From an uncultured bacterium (GTDB taxonomy: Bacteria > Spirochaetota > UBA4802 > JAGODF01), in NCBI GenBank assembly GCA_937921485.1, contig CAKZSV010000034.1:1-55434 (forward strand): DNA of 55,434 bases, in the 5' to 3' direction. Position numbers and translations under genes: made by a program. Shown one piece after another: positions 1 to 8,316 of this stretch (position 1 is the stretch's first letter; every line of letters starts with the position of its first letter). The notes beneath the pieces were generated by a model. It saw nothing but the letters and a program-made list of their open reading frames with translations. It was not told where the DNA came from and made no database searches.

Positions 1-17
1 AAAAAAAATATATGATA

Positions 18-87
18 TAAGGCATCTCATAAAAACCATTTTTAAGAATGTTCCCTTATGCGCACAATATATATTATAAAATGAAAG
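18..87 (+). repeat. Partial copy of the dispersed ~120-bp inverted-repeat element
   Basis: This stretch matches the left half of the full copy at 46537-46655: TATAAGG, then ATAAAAACCAT, then AAG-ATGTTCCCTT, then GCACAATATATA and a run into ATAAAA. The left terminal repeat has diverged (GGCATCTCAT in place of GGGAACTTCT). The right half, including the AAACCGCTTTC hairpin, is missing or unrecognisable after about position 87. I read it as a decayed or truncated copy. Its exact ends are uncertain. Confidence 0.6.
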
Positions 88-211
88 AAATTGCGGAAAA
101 GCTGACGCATGTTATTCATGCACTTGAAAAGAATATTTCAAACCAGGAAGGATGGAAAAACCGCATTTTTCAGTACCATTTTGTTTTTTTTTCATTACTT
201 TCTTTTTCCTC

Positions 212-240
212 TTGACCGATTTGCTCGTATCCCTTATATT
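212..240 (+). promoter_or_regulatory. Sigma-70-type promoter for the small lipoprotein gene
   Basis: TTGACC (212-217) and TATATT (235-240) are separated by exactly 17 bp. They match the consensus hexamers at 5 of 6 positions each. Transcription would start near 247, giving a leader of about 88 nt before the ATG at 335. The leader is T-rich (CTTTTTTTTT near 250) and ends in a strong AAGGAGG ribosome-binding site. Between the partial repeat (to ~87) and this promoter I see only AT-rich sequence. Confidence 0.6.
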
Positions 241-334
241 GTCTTTATCTTTTTTTTTCAAATTTTCTATTGAAACACCGAAACCATTTATATTTCTACA
301 TTACCGTCAGCAATAATCATAAGGAGGTATTCGT

Positions 335-775
335 ATGAAAACTACTGTTAGAGCTATCGCCATCGCGCTTGCGTGCACCGTTGCGTTGGGAATATTTGTA
401 TCTTGCAAAAAGAAAAGCACGTTCGGCGAGCTTCTCATTGAAGTGGAAGCAAGCGTTCTTCCGCAGTCGCAAACCGATACCTGGGCACAGCGTAAAGCTG
501 CATGGGTGCAGGATGTGACAAACGCGCAGAACGACGTGGGTGTGCTTCGCAAGCTCCTCATTGAATTCGAAACCAACATTCAGTACCAGGCTCAAAAACC
601 ATACTGGCACGACCGCAGAAACGGATGGCTTGAAAGCGTCAGCAACGCCGGCTCAATTGCCCAGCTTCGCGATTTGCTCATTGAGCTGGAAAGCTCTTTC
701 ACCTTTTCAACTCAATCCACCGACTGGCAGGAAAAACGCAGCGACTGGTTCAACAGACTTCAGGCGCTTGAATAA
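335..775 (+). CDS. Small lipoprotein with three tandem LLIE-E...W..R..W repeats
   Basis: The product has 146 residues. A signal peptide ends in a lipobox-like stretch (GIFVSC, Cys near residue 24) followed by KKKS, so it is probably a lipid-anchored envelope protein. The mature part consists of three imperfect repeats of about 38 residues, starting near residues 29, 68 and 107. Each follows the pattern LLIE-x-E, about ten residues, Q, W-x-x-(K/R)-R, W. The pattern suggests paired helices with conserved packing tryptophans. AAGGAGG lies 8 nt before the ATG, so the start is firm. It has its own promoter (212-240) and terminator (802-836), so it is monocistronic. I do not recognise the family and assign no function. 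Confidence 0.8.
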   Translation: MKTTVRAIAIALACTVALGIFVSCKKKSTFGELLIEVEASVLPQSQTDTWAQRKAAWVQDVTNAQNDVGVLRKLLIEFETNIQYQAQKPYWHDRRNGWLESVSNAGSIAQLRDLLIELESSFTFSTQSTDWQEKRSDWFNRLQALE

Positions 776-801
776 AGCTTTCAGTGCGCAACAATTTGTT
801 T

Positions 802-836
802 AAAACCCGTGGAGCAATCGCATGCCACGGGTTTTT
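802..836. terminator. Bidirectional rho-independent terminator
   Basis: A perfect 11-bp stem (AAAACCCGTGG at 802-812 with CCACGGGTTTT at 825-835) encloses a 12-nt loop, and a T run continues to 836. The stem has A/T tails on both sides. It can therefore end the small lipoprotein transcript (plus) and, 4 bp past its stop codon, the comEC transcript (minus). Confidence 0.85.
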
Positions 837-839
837 GCT

Positions 840-2777
840 TTATTGCTCTCTGCGCGTATCCGGTTGTGATTGCACCACAATATTCACCCCATCCCGCTCC
901 AGCACTTCGAAAAGCTTTTCAAGATAGCGACCCATCGTATAGGCGCCTGCTATTTCGAACGAGCTAAGCTGTATATTTTTCACAATGTGCAAAGCTGCTG
1001 CACCAGACTTATAATCGAGTTTGCGAAGGACTATCTTCGCAGTGCGCACATGATGGTTTTTTATAATGCGCACAATTTCACGCGCATCATCAATCGAAGA
1101 TACTTCGCCATCAATTACGGCGCAAGAGCCGTCGACCTGTATCTGTGCATTCGCGGTATCCGTGATGTATGCAATTGTATTTCCCAATGGCACGGGTTCG
1201 TGGAGCAATACCCATGCGCAGATGCACGATACAGGCAGCGCAGCCGCTCTCATGAAGCGCAGGCGCGTAATTGGAAGACAGGGGATAATGAATAATGCCC
1301 AGGGAATAATCAAGAAAGGAGGGATGTATCGCGGGGCGAAATGCCCCGGAAGCATTGCGAAGCAGCCGGCAAGATATTGCGCAAGGTTGAACATCCAATC
1401 TATTAATGCAGCGGCGAAGCTTATGGAAAATGGCAGTATCGCATCCAGCACCACGAGCAGCATTGAACCGGCAAATATAAGCTGAATAAGCGGGACAATC
1501 ACAAAATTCGAAATAATCGAAATAATATTAACCTCACCGAGTTGTAGCGCCAGCACCGGATAGACGAGGGACTGCGCCGACACCGTCAGCGCAAGCGGTA
1601 CGGAAATCGCTTTCGGCAAAAAATCAAATGTTTTGTAGCAATTCCTATAAAACAGAAAGATTCCCGCTGTCGCGGCGAACGTGAGCTGAAACCCAAGCTG
1701 ATACAGTTCCCAGGGAGCAAAAATCAAAATCCAGCTCGCTGCATGAAAGAGAATGTTCAGCGGTTTTCTATCCGCATCGATGATGAGGTGCAGGCCGCCG
1801 AAGATGAACATCGCAAACGCGCGAAGCAGAGACACCGGCATATCCGTAATCAGCAAATATGCAACAACAATGAGTGAAATGAGCAGGAAAGAAAGGCGTC
1901 TATCAACGGAAAAAAACGAGAATAGCACAAGCGGCACGCACACAAGTGTTGCAAGATGCGTCCCGCTCGCCGCCAGGATATGCAGAACTCCCGCACGGGT
2001 GAAATCCTGTATTGTGCCTTTGTCGATATGATTTTTATTGCCGAAATAAAGACCTTTCAAAAGAGAAGCAGTATTATTCGAAAAAATTCTTTCAATTCTC
2101 CGCGCAATGTCTTTTCTAAAAAGCGCCCTTATTTCCGATGTGCCGGTATCCTCAAGAGTAAATTCATCACGCGAGAGCGTTACCGTACCGCATATACCTC
2201 GCCGCAAAAGCCCCGCCAGGAAATAACCGCTGGTGTTATCCTTGCCAATAAATCGCGGCATGCGGGTAAAATGAATAATCTGCCCCGAAGTGATTTCCGA
2301 ATTAACAGGAAGATATGCTGCAATACGGCATCGCCCCGATATTACGCCAGAGGCAATTTCAAGAACGGCTTCCTGCGCATACCGCGTCATTTTCACTTCA
2401 AGCACCGTGCCAGTGAAATAACATCCGACTTTCTCTGCAAATTTAAATTCTGACGCGTGCACAAGGGTGCGGACATGAAACGCAGCAATCATCGCGCAAA
2501 ACCCAGGTATGATAATAAAAAGCGCCGTGTTTTGCCAAAAGCCACGACTGTCTTCACAAATCAGAGTTCTTCTCAGGATGATGGTTATTGCCGCAATAAG
2601 AGCTATTGTGAAAAGCGACGCTCCGATGACAATTTCGCCGCCACGGTTCAAAAGAACGCCGTACAAAATCATAATCGAAGATGCGGTAAAAAGCGCCGAA
2701 AAAAGGGAGGGAACGGCAGCACCCCCCCGGAAGCGGTTATATGCTTCCAACGTTATAGATAATAAAAACTGCGGCAC
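840..2777 (-). CDS. comEC: ComEC/Rec2-family DNA uptake channel with degenerate C-terminal MBL-like domain
   Basis: The product is a 645-residue polytopic membrane protein. The central competence domain is recognisable from the hallmark segment HILAASGTHLA (about residue 270) and the following SLLRAFAMFIFGG. Multiple transmembrane segments follow to about residue 530. ComEC carries single-stranded DNA across the inner membrane during transformation. The last ~110 residues fit the metallo-beta-lactamase-like domain of the family (CAVIDGE, then IVLRKLDYKSGAAAL), but the usual TH-x-D-x-DH metal ligands are replaced. The listed start is a GTG that abuts an AGGAGG and overlaps the upstream gene by 41 bp, so the true N-terminus may lie slightly downstream. 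It is the last gene of a cluster with the LolA-like and barrel genes. Confidence 0.85.
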   Translation of the reverse strand: MPQFLLSITLEAYNRFRGGAAVPSLFSALFTASSIMILYGVLLNRGGEIVIGASLFTIALIAAITIILRRTLICEDSRGFWQNTALFIIIPGFCAMIAAFHVRTLVHASEFKFAEKVGCYFTGTVLEVKMTRYAQEAVLEIASGVISGRCRIAAYLPVNSEITSGQIIHFTRMPRFIGKDNTSGYFLAGLLRRGICGTVTLSRDEFTLEDTGTSEIRALFRKDIARRIERIFSNNTASLLKGLYFGNKNHIDKGTIQDFTRAGVLHILAASGTHLATLVCVPLVLFSFFSVDRRLSFLLISLIVVAYLLITDMPVSLLRAFAMFIFGGLHLIIDADRKPLNILFHAASWILIFAPWELYQLGFQLTFAATAGIFLFYRNCYKTFDFLPKAISVPLALTVSAQSLVYPVLALQLGEVNIISIISNFVIVPLIQLIFAGSMLLVVLDAILPFSISFAAALIDWMFNLAQYLAGCFAMLPGHFAPRYIPPFLIIPWALFIIPCLPITRLRFMRAAALPVSCICAWVLLHEPVPLGNTIAYITDTANAQIQVDGSCAVIDGEVSSIDDAREIVRIIKNHHVRTAKIVLRKLDYKSGAAALHIVKNIQLSSFEIAGAYTMGRYLEKLFEVLERDGVNIVVQSQPDTRREQ

Positions 2778-3309
2778 CTCCTGACAGCTTGCGGGAACCT
2801 TCGCCCATGCCGAACGAACCGTATTTTGCCGTCACATCGAACACAAGGCGAAAATCAAAATTAAAATGTACAATACAGCCAAGCGAAGCAAGCCCCCCGC
2901 CCCCTCCTTCGTACGACAATGTTGCGGGGGGCATTTCACCATATACTCCGGCTCCCACGGTGAGATGAAACCACTCTTTAACAGAATAAAAATATTTCCC
3001 CGCAAGTGAAAGATAGAGGCATTGCACGGAGGTATCAACCTCCCCATCGTGCGAATTGGCCGCATACTGCATCGTCCACTCTCCCATCAGGGGCGGAATA
3101 AACACGCAGAGTATCGGGCCGGCAGTATAGTAGCTTCCGGCAATATCGAGGTCCTTTTGTTCCGTTTCAACCCAGCCGTGATACGTTACACGGTTTATGC
3201 CAATTCCTCCTCCGAGTCCGGCAAAGGTATAATACCGCTCCGCTGCTCGAACTGTTTCACCCAGCGCAAAAAGAATGAGCGGCACGCATATCAACCGTAT
3301 GATATTCAT
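2737..3309 (-). CDS. Small predicted outer-membrane beta-barrel protein
   Basis: The start is placed at the ATG at 3309, because GAGGAG lies 4 nt before it. An upstream GTG at 3321 is less likely. The product has about 190 residues. A signal peptide ends near TVRAAE. The rest is alternating, glycine- and aromatic-rich sequence typical of 8-strand barrels (for example YTFAGLGGGIGINRV, LYLSLAGKYFY, VFIIYNVG). The gene follows the LolA-like gene by 8 bp and overlaps the start of comEC by 41 bp, so the three are probably co-transcribed. I do not recognise a specific family. The barrel call rests on composition and pattern only. Confidence 0.65.
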   Translation of the reverse strand: MNIIRLICVPLILFALGETVRAAERYYTFAGLGGGIGINRVTYHGWVETEQKDLDIAGSYYTAGPILCVFIPPLMGEWTMQYAANSHDGEVDTSVQCLYLSLAGKYFYSVKEWFHLTVGAGVYGEMPPATLSYEGGGGGLASLGCIVHFNFDFRLVFDVTAKYGSFGMGEGSRKLSGGAAVFIIYNVGSI

Positions 3310-3317
3310 CAGGCTCC

Positions 3318-3929
3318 TCACTTGATATTGAGCGGATTTTGCACCGTCTGGGCTCCCGGAGGCACGTTGAAATCGAACGCACCGGGAGAAATGCCTTCGC
3401 CGAGGATGACCCCGGAAAGCGATATCGTCGTTCCTCCGCCGGTTTTTGTTTTGAGTATGGCTTTTTTCAGGAGGAAACTCCCATCGGTGACCAGCGTGAT
3501 ATTGGTATAGTGCTTGTCATTGCTGCTGAGTTTGATGGTGTACCCGCCCGGTCCGCCGAACGCGATTGCCATGTACCCCGTAACAAGCCCCGCAATTCCG
3601 CCCGATCCTCCGCTGCCAAGGTCTTGAATACCGCAGATATTCGTGGAAGGATTATACAGATAGAGCTTTCTGCCGTTCGCCGCGATGATTTTTCCCGATG
3701 GGCTCGTGAATTTCACGTAAATTTTCCCCGGCGCCATATACTTGAAATTGCCCGTGTAGATAAAACCAGATTCATCGGTCCAGGAAATCGTTCCGCGCAT
3801 GGTGGAGATTCCCGCCATCCGGGCACGGAATTTCGCCAGAGCTTCTTCTCCGGTAATGGGCAGCGCCTCCCGGGTCATCACAAACACGCTCAATACGCCA
3901 AGATAAACAACAAACCTTTTGCGTTTCAT
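3318..3929 (-). CDS. LolA-like outer-membrane lipoprotein carrier protein
   Basis: The product has 203 residues from the ATG at 3929, which sits 5 nt after GGAAGGGG. An in-frame start 6 codons upstream lacks such a site. A signal peptide is followed by the LolA/LolB-type half-barrel: ISTMRGTISW, then F-K-Y-MAPGKIYVKF, then the segment with NGRKLYLYNPSTN. It is about as long as known LolA proteins. The family carries lipoproteins across the periplasm from LolCDE to the outer membrane, which fits the many large lipoproteins in this window. A glycine-rich stretch (GSGGSGGIAG) interrupts the middle. Because the region lacks other lol genes, a paralogue with a different cargo is possible. Confidence 0.7.
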   Translation of the reverse strand: MKRKRFVVYLGVLSVFVMTREALPITGEEALAKFRARMAGISTMRGTISWTDESGFIYTGNFKYMAPGKIYVKFTSPSGKIIAANGRKLYLYNPSTNICGIQDLGSGGSGGIAGLVTGYMAIAFGGPGGYTIKLSSNDKHYTNITLVTDGSFLLKKAILKTKTGGGTTISLSGVILGEGISPGAFDFNVPPGAQTVQNPLNIK

Positions 3930-3934
3930 ATACC

Positions 3935-3954
3935 CCTTCCTACTCATTAATACG
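3935..3954 (-). promoter_or_regulatory. Shared upstream motif (candidate extended -10 region)
   Basis: The minus strand reads CGTATTAATGAGTAGGAAGG just before the LolA-like gene. Nearly the same string occurs before the ORF at 8844-9329 (positions 9354-9372). Both lie downstream of a long A/T tract (AAAAAATTTTTT). TATTAAT could serve as a -10 box, but no clear -35 is visible, so this remains a candidate. Confidence 0.3.
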
Positions 3955-4186
3955 CGCCGAACGGCAAAAAAATAAAAAATTTTTTATTAAACTTCAAATT
4001 TTTTTAATTCAAGCCGCAACAGAGTCACATAATCGCGCAATATCGCAGCCGTGACAACCATATTTTGTATCTCGCAAATCAAAAACAATCCCTCGAAAGA
4101 TGCTTGACACATACGGCTTTTCAAGCAAAGTGCAATGCATATTGGCCCTTTCGTGCCGAAAAGCCGATTTGCGCGGGAATCACACC

Positions 4187-5248
4187 ATGGAACACAAGAA
4201 AAAAAAGGCTCGCAGCGCGCCTAAAGACCATAAAAAGGAACATCCAGCGTCCGATACAACGGAAATTTCTCCTTTTGATGAAAATGGTGAAGATGCCGCC
4301 TATCATACGGACGCGCATCGCCCGGAACATTTCGATGCCGACCTGGACGATTATGATGTATCTATACAGGATGTGCTCCCGCATAAAAAGAAAAAGAAAA
4401 AGCACGATAAAGGCGACCTGAGCGATTCATCAATATCCTGGTATCTTGAACAAATCAATAAAATTCCTCTCTTATCTCGCGAGGAAGAAGATGCGCTCGC
4501 CCACAAAGCACGCGAGGGCGATGAAGCCGCCAAACAGAAGCTCGTTCAGGCAAACCTTCGCTTTGTCGTCTCAATCGCGAAAAAATATCAGACCAGCGGA
4601 ATTTCACTGCTCGACCTCATCAATGAAGGGAATATGGGCCTGATTAAAGCAGCGGAAAAGTTCGATCCCGACAGGGGGTACCATTTCATTTCATACGCCG
4701 TCTGGTGGATACGCCAGGCCATCATTCTTGCCATCTCCCAGAAGACTTCACTCATCCGTCTGCCGCTCAATCGTACTGCCGATATGCAGAAAATCGAGAA
4801 AGTTCACAATAAGCTTGAGAACAAACTCGGAAGAGAGCCCACTCCCGGAGAAATTGCGGAAGAGCTGGACATGGACGACGACGAAATCAATCACCTCCGC
4901 AATATTTCGCAGGACTTTATTTCGCTCGACGCGAATCTGGGCGACGCGGAGGATACGTCCATTCTCAGCATGGTGGAAGATTCCCGGATTGAATCACCGG
5001 ACAAGAAAGTGCTCGATGAATCCCTGCAAAGTGCGCTTGAGAATGTGCTCTCCGAGCTCACCGAGGCGGAAAGGGAAATAATTAAAATGCGTTTCGGACT
5101 TGGCGGCTACAAGCCGATGTCGCTCCAGCAGATAGGTGAAGAATTTAAACTTTCAAAAGAGCGCATACGCCAGATTGAAAAAAAAGCGATACGGCGCTTG
5201 CGGCATCCATCCCGAAGCCAGAGATTGAAAAGTTTTCTTCAGGAATAA
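4187..5248 (+). CDS. Sigma-70 family RNA polymerase sigma factor (RpoD/RpoS-like)
   Basis: From the ATG at 4187 (MEHKKKK) the product has 353 residues. An ATG at 4100 in the same frame would add 29 less typical residues. A charged, low-complexity N-terminus with a run of about eight basic residues precedes the sigma regions. Region 1.2 is SWYLEQINKIPLLSREEE. Region 2 contains NLRFVVSIAKKY, DLINEGNMGLIKAAEKFDP and YAVWWIRQAI. Region 3 includes LGREPTPGEIAEEL. Region 4 ends with MSLQQIGEEFKLSKERIRQIEKK. All core- and -10/-35-binding regions are present, so it should be active. It lacks the long non-conserved insert of classical RpoD, so it is either a compact primary sigma or a group 2 factor. 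Confidence 0.9.
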   Translation: MEHKKKKARSAPKDHKKEHPASDTTEISPFDENGEDAAYHTDAHRPEHFDADLDDYDVSIQDVLPHKKKKKKHDKGDLSDSSISWYLEQINKIPLLSREEEDALAHKAREGDEAAKQKLVQANLRFVVSIAKKYQTSGISLLDLINEGNMGLIKAAEKFDPDRGYHFISYAVWWIRQAIILAISQKTSLIRLPLNRTADMQKIEKVHNKLENKLGREPTPGEIAEELDMDDDEINHLRNISQDFISLDANLGDAEDTSILSMVEDSRIESPDKKVLDESLQSALENVLSELTEAEREIIKMRFGLGGYKPMSLQQIGEEFKLSKERIRQIEKKAIRRLRHPSRSQRLKSFLQE

Positions 5249-5346
5249 GAACAAACACGCGGGAAAGCGGCTTCTCCTGTGTATGATGAATCGCGCTTTT
5301 CTTCATTATCACATTCGCGACGTGAACTCTACCGCAGAGGCATGGA

Positions 5347-6432
5347 ATGAAATTCTTTTTTTTCGGACTTTTACTGGGTATATTGGTGGCGCTTGTGCCG
5401 TTAGCCGCACCGGTTGGCGGGTTTGTGCTCACCGAGGAATGGTACGGCAATTCCGATGAACCTGAAGCTATTCAGCCTTCGCCGTCAATCGAACTTTCCG
5501 GAGAAAAAATCCCTCCGGTGAAATCACAAAGCGGGGTGCATCTTCTGAGTGCTTCGGGCAAGCTTCTGGCAAGTTTTCCTTCAGGAGGAAAGATTATCGC
5601 ATCAAGCGCAGACGGGGAATATCTGGCTCTTTACGAACAGGCAGGCAAATACATTGAATTTTTCAATATCAAAGGAGACCGCTTCTGGAAAATAAAATCC
5701 CTTGAATATCCGTTTCTCTCGAGCCGTTCGAAAATCATCCTGCTGCTCAACGGCGATCACAGCGCCATCCGTCTGGTGGATTTCAACGGCAACCCGGCCG
5801 GCACAAAATATGTTTCAGGGCGATTCTGCACAACGCTTGTGTTTTCGAAAAATTCCGACTTTTCCGCAGCCGGTTTTTTAGACGGCAATTATTACCTGTT
5901 CGATGAAAAAGGCAATATCGCCCACAGCGGTAACACCGGCGGTGCAATGATTAAAAGCATGGCCATTTCTCAAAATGGCTCCTTTCTGGCAGTTCACTAC
6001 GGATGGGGAAATTCCGATCATCTTCGCCTGATTGATATCGCCCGCAAAACATTTGCGGAAAAAAAACTTCTTTCGGTGCATCATGCACGAATACCATTGC
6101 ACATGCGCAATGACGGCTGCTGCACATTCATAGATGCTGGAAAAATTACTGCTGTAAGCCGCCGCGCATCGATACAATTCGAAATCCAGATTCCCCTACC
6201 GCGTGAGGGGCATGCATCAATTGATTATACTAATGACATCTATGCGATTGCCTATCCTCTGGAAAAAGGCGGATCGACTTTCTTTATCGTTCGAAAAACC
6301 GGCGAAGTCATTTTCGCGAAAACGTTTGAAAATGAAGCCTTTCTTGATTGCGCCATGGGAAACTCGTTTATTCTTGTAAGAGGAATGAAAAATCTTTATT
6401 GCTACGGCTATCGCAATCCAGCCATTCAATGA
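5347..6432 (+). CDS. Membrane-anchored protein with beta-propeller-like repeats
   Basis: The product has 361 residues. One N-terminal transmembrane segment or uncleaved signal (FFFGLLLGILVALVPLAAPVG) is followed by an extracytoplasmic region. That region shows WD40/quinoprotein-like blades, with recurring S-x-DGEYLALYE, FSAAGFLDGNYYLFDEKG and MAISQNGSFLAVHYGW motifs. The pattern fits a propeller of five or more blades, but I cannot assign a family. A GAGG lies 6 nt before the ATG. The gene sits 98 bp after the sigma factor on the same strand and may be co-transcribed with it. Its last 65 bp overlap the 3' end of the convergent glycosyltransferase gene. Confidence 0.65.
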   Translation: MKFFFFGLLLGILVALVPLAAPVGGFVLTEEWYGNSDEPEAIQPSPSIELSGEKIPPVKSQSGVHLLSASGKLLASFPSGGKIIASSADGEYLALYEQAGKYIEFFNIKGDRFWKIKSLEYPFLSSRSKIILLLNGDHSAIRLVDFNGNPAGTKYVSGRFCTTLVFSKNSDFSAAGFLDGNYYLFDEKGNIAHSGNTGGAMIKSMAISQNGSFLAVHYGWGNSDHLRLIDIARKTFAEKKLLSVHHARIPLHMRNDGCCTFIDAGKITAVSRRASIQFEIQIPLPREGHASIDYTNDIYAIAYPLEKGGSTFFIVRKTGEVIFAKTFENEAFLDCAMGNSFILVRGMKNLYCYGYRNPAIQ

Positions 6433-7237
6433 GCTCTTCAAGTTTCGCCGCGAAGTCCATCTTCTGTCTTTTTTTCGCGCCTGCTATGAGGATGCGGCAT
6501 TTTTCCTTTGCAATTCTGACTGCTGCAATGTGGTACTCGTGCGGCATCCCGTTCTGCTTCGATAATATATTACAGATGGAATACACGCGAAACCGATCCA
6601 TCCCCCAGTATCGATGCGAAAGCTGATCGGGATGGCCGCCGTATTTTACCGTGAAGGCTTCGGGAATAAGGCCGACCCTTTCCCGGAGGGATATCCTCAG
6701 CCAGAGATCGTAGTCCTCGCAGGCAGGAAGCAATTCATCGAACGTACCATACCGGATAAAAATATCACGATGCACGCAGGCGCAGGAAGGACTTATGAGA
6801 CAAAGTTTCAGAGAAGGAATAAAGATATCGCCTTCAAGCTTGCGATGTTTTTTCATCGGATTGACCCTTCGACCGCGGCGCATCCACAACTCTTCTGTTT
6901 GATGGAGCAATATGGAGGGATTTTTGTTGATGAATTCGCGATGTGCACTGAATTTGCCCGAAAGATACTCATCATCCGAATCCAGAAAGAGTATCCATGG
7001 CGCGCGTGCATGCCGCAGCCCCGCGTTTCTTGCCGCGCTCACTCCGCGATTTTGCTGCCGGATTATTGTAATGCGATCACGATATCTATTCAGCACTTCA
7101 CACGTGCGGTCGGTTGAGCCATCATCCACCACAATCAGTTCATAATCAGAAAAGTCTTGCGAAAAAACAGACCGAATGGCGCGTTCGAGCATTGCAGCAC
7201 GATTGTACACGGGGATGATAACACTGAAAAAAGGCAT
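6368..7237 (-). CDS. Family 2 glycosyltransferase
   Basis: The product has 289 residues with a GT-A fold. The N-terminal motif is FSVIIPVYNRAAML. The nucleotide-sugar site has VVDDGSTDRT near residue 37 and LFLDSDDEY near residue 90, which supplies the metal-binding DxD-type aspartates. CEDYDLWLR near residue 190 matches the ED-y-DlwlR acceptor or catalytic motif of the family. It would transfer a sugar to a surface polysaccharide or LPS-type acceptor at the cytoplasmic face. The substrate cannot be read from sequence. It lies 38 bp downstream of the MCE gene on the same strand and has no clear ribosome-binding site. Its 3' end overlaps the convergent gene by 65 bp. Confidence 0.88.
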   Translation of the reverse strand: MPFFSVIIPVYNRAAMLERAIRSVFSQDFSDYELIVVDDGSTDRTCEVLNRYRDRITIIRQQNRGVSAARNAGLRHARAPWILFLDSDDEYLSGKFSAHREFINKNPSILLHQTEELWMRRGRRVNPMKKHRKLEGDIFIPSLKLCLISPSCACVHRDIFIRYGTFDELLPACEDYDLWLRISLRERVGLIPEAFTVKYGGHPDQLSHRYWGMDRFRVYSICNILSKQNGMPHEYHIAAVRIAKEKCRILIAGAKKRQKMDFAAKLEELIEWLDCDSRSNKDFSFLLQE

Positions 7238-7275
7238 ATCACAGAGGTATATTCTCAGGCAGTTTCAGATGTTTT

Positions 7276-7953
7276 TCATTTTTTAAACAGAAACTTCACC
7301 GGATGCTTTTTCAGCTCCTGTGAAATTTCGTCCATCGTCTGGGCAGTCTTGCGGAAAGTGGACAGTGTTTCGAGAATATCCTTCTGCGAACTCGCAAGCA
7401 TCGTGCTGAAGGTGTTTGCCGTAGTCGCTAAGTTCGCCACCAGCTGGCGGATATTCCCCTTGCTTTCCGTGGTGATGTCTTTTATGACGCCGACAGTAGC
7501 GGTCAGGGTCGATAAGAGCTCATGGATATCCTGCACCACCACTTCGAGATTTACATATTCAATCCCTTCAATCACCGCGCCCGCCTGCAGCGGCGTGCCG
7601 TACACTTCCGGATTTCGTATTTCAATTACCGGATCGCCGATGATATTCTGGTTCTGAATCACCGCGGTGCAATTTTCATATATCACCACATCGCTCTGGA
7701 TGCGCATAACCGCAAGAAAATGCAGCGCGGGTTCGTACACGGGGATGATTTCCACCACCCGCCCGATGGTGTAGCCTTTTATTTTTACCGCGCTGCCCTT
7801 TTTGATTGCGGAAATGCTGTCGACTTTTAGATACACATCAATCGTCGAGCTTGCGATGGAATAGCCCAGCTTCACCATCACGAATAACAGCAGAATGGCC
7901 AGAGGGATGAGTATAAACAGGGCGACGCGCAGTTCGTTTTTTTCAAGCTTCAT
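7276..7953 (-). CDS. MCE (MlaD-like) lipid transport substrate-binding protein
   Basis: The product has 225 residues. One N-terminal transmembrane helix (about residues 10-32) is followed by the MCE domain at about 38-118 (ISAIKKGSAVKIKGYTIGRVVEI, then QNIIGDPVIEI). A helical C-terminal part (about 130-225) resembles the helices that help MlaD proteins form hexamers. Such proteins bind phospholipids between the two membranes and normally work with an MlaE permease and MlaF ATPase. Neither partner is in this window. The upstream side is occupied by a repeat element, so if an mla operon once stood here it may have been split. The weak AGGT ribosome-binding site leaves the start fairly but not fully certain. 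Confidence 0.87.
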   Translation of the reverse strand: MKLEKNELRVALFILIPLAILLLFVMVKLGYSIASSTIDVYLKVDSISAIKKGSAVKIKGYTIGRVVEIIPVYEPALHFLAVMRIQSDVVIYENCTAVIQNQNIIGDPVIEIRNPEVYGTPLQAGAVIEGIEYVNLEVVVQDIHELLSTLTATVGVIKDITTESKGNIRQLVANLATTANTFSTMLASSQKDILETLSTFRKTAQTMDEISQELKKHPVKFLFKK

Positions 7954-8041
7954 TGCAATACCTGAACCGAAAATGTACCGCTTTCAGGTATCCTCCTGCT
8001 TCACATAAAAAAAATCAAGCATAAATTATGCATGATTATAT

Positions 8042-8161
8042 TAAGGGCACTTCTAAAAACCGCTTTCTTCCTTAAAATTAGCTTTCAAAGAAAGCGGTGT
8101 TTACCTATATGTTTGGCCCGCAAGGGAACATCCCTGTAAATAGTTTTTAGAAGTTCCCTTA
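8042..8161 (-). repeat. Dispersed inverted-repeat element, copy 2 (120 bp)
   Basis: A full copy in minus orientation. It runs from TAAGGGCACTTCTAAAAACC to GTTTTTAGAAGTTCCCTTA. Internally it holds the ACCGCTTTC / GAAAGCGGT hairpin (8059-8098) and the AAGGGAACA...TTCCCTT hairpin (8122-8160). It fills most of the 421-bp gap between the MCE gene and the STAS gene. The rest of that gap is AT-rich leader sequence for both genes. Confidence 0.8.
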
Positions 8162-8316
8162 TAAATAAACACGACATCATTTGTCATTCCCGGCGTGTGC
8201 GATTATGATACACGAAAAAAAATGATTGATTAAATCCAATAGGAAATATAGAAATAGCTGTATTATTGCGACTTTTGAGATTAGCATTTTGCAGCAGGCA
8301 TCCCCATCCTGCATGT

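Noticed and set aside
4104..4136. TTGACA at 4104-4109 upstream of the sigma factor gene
   Set aside because: The only -10-like strings lie 21 bp or more away, or match poorly, so I do not call a promoter here.
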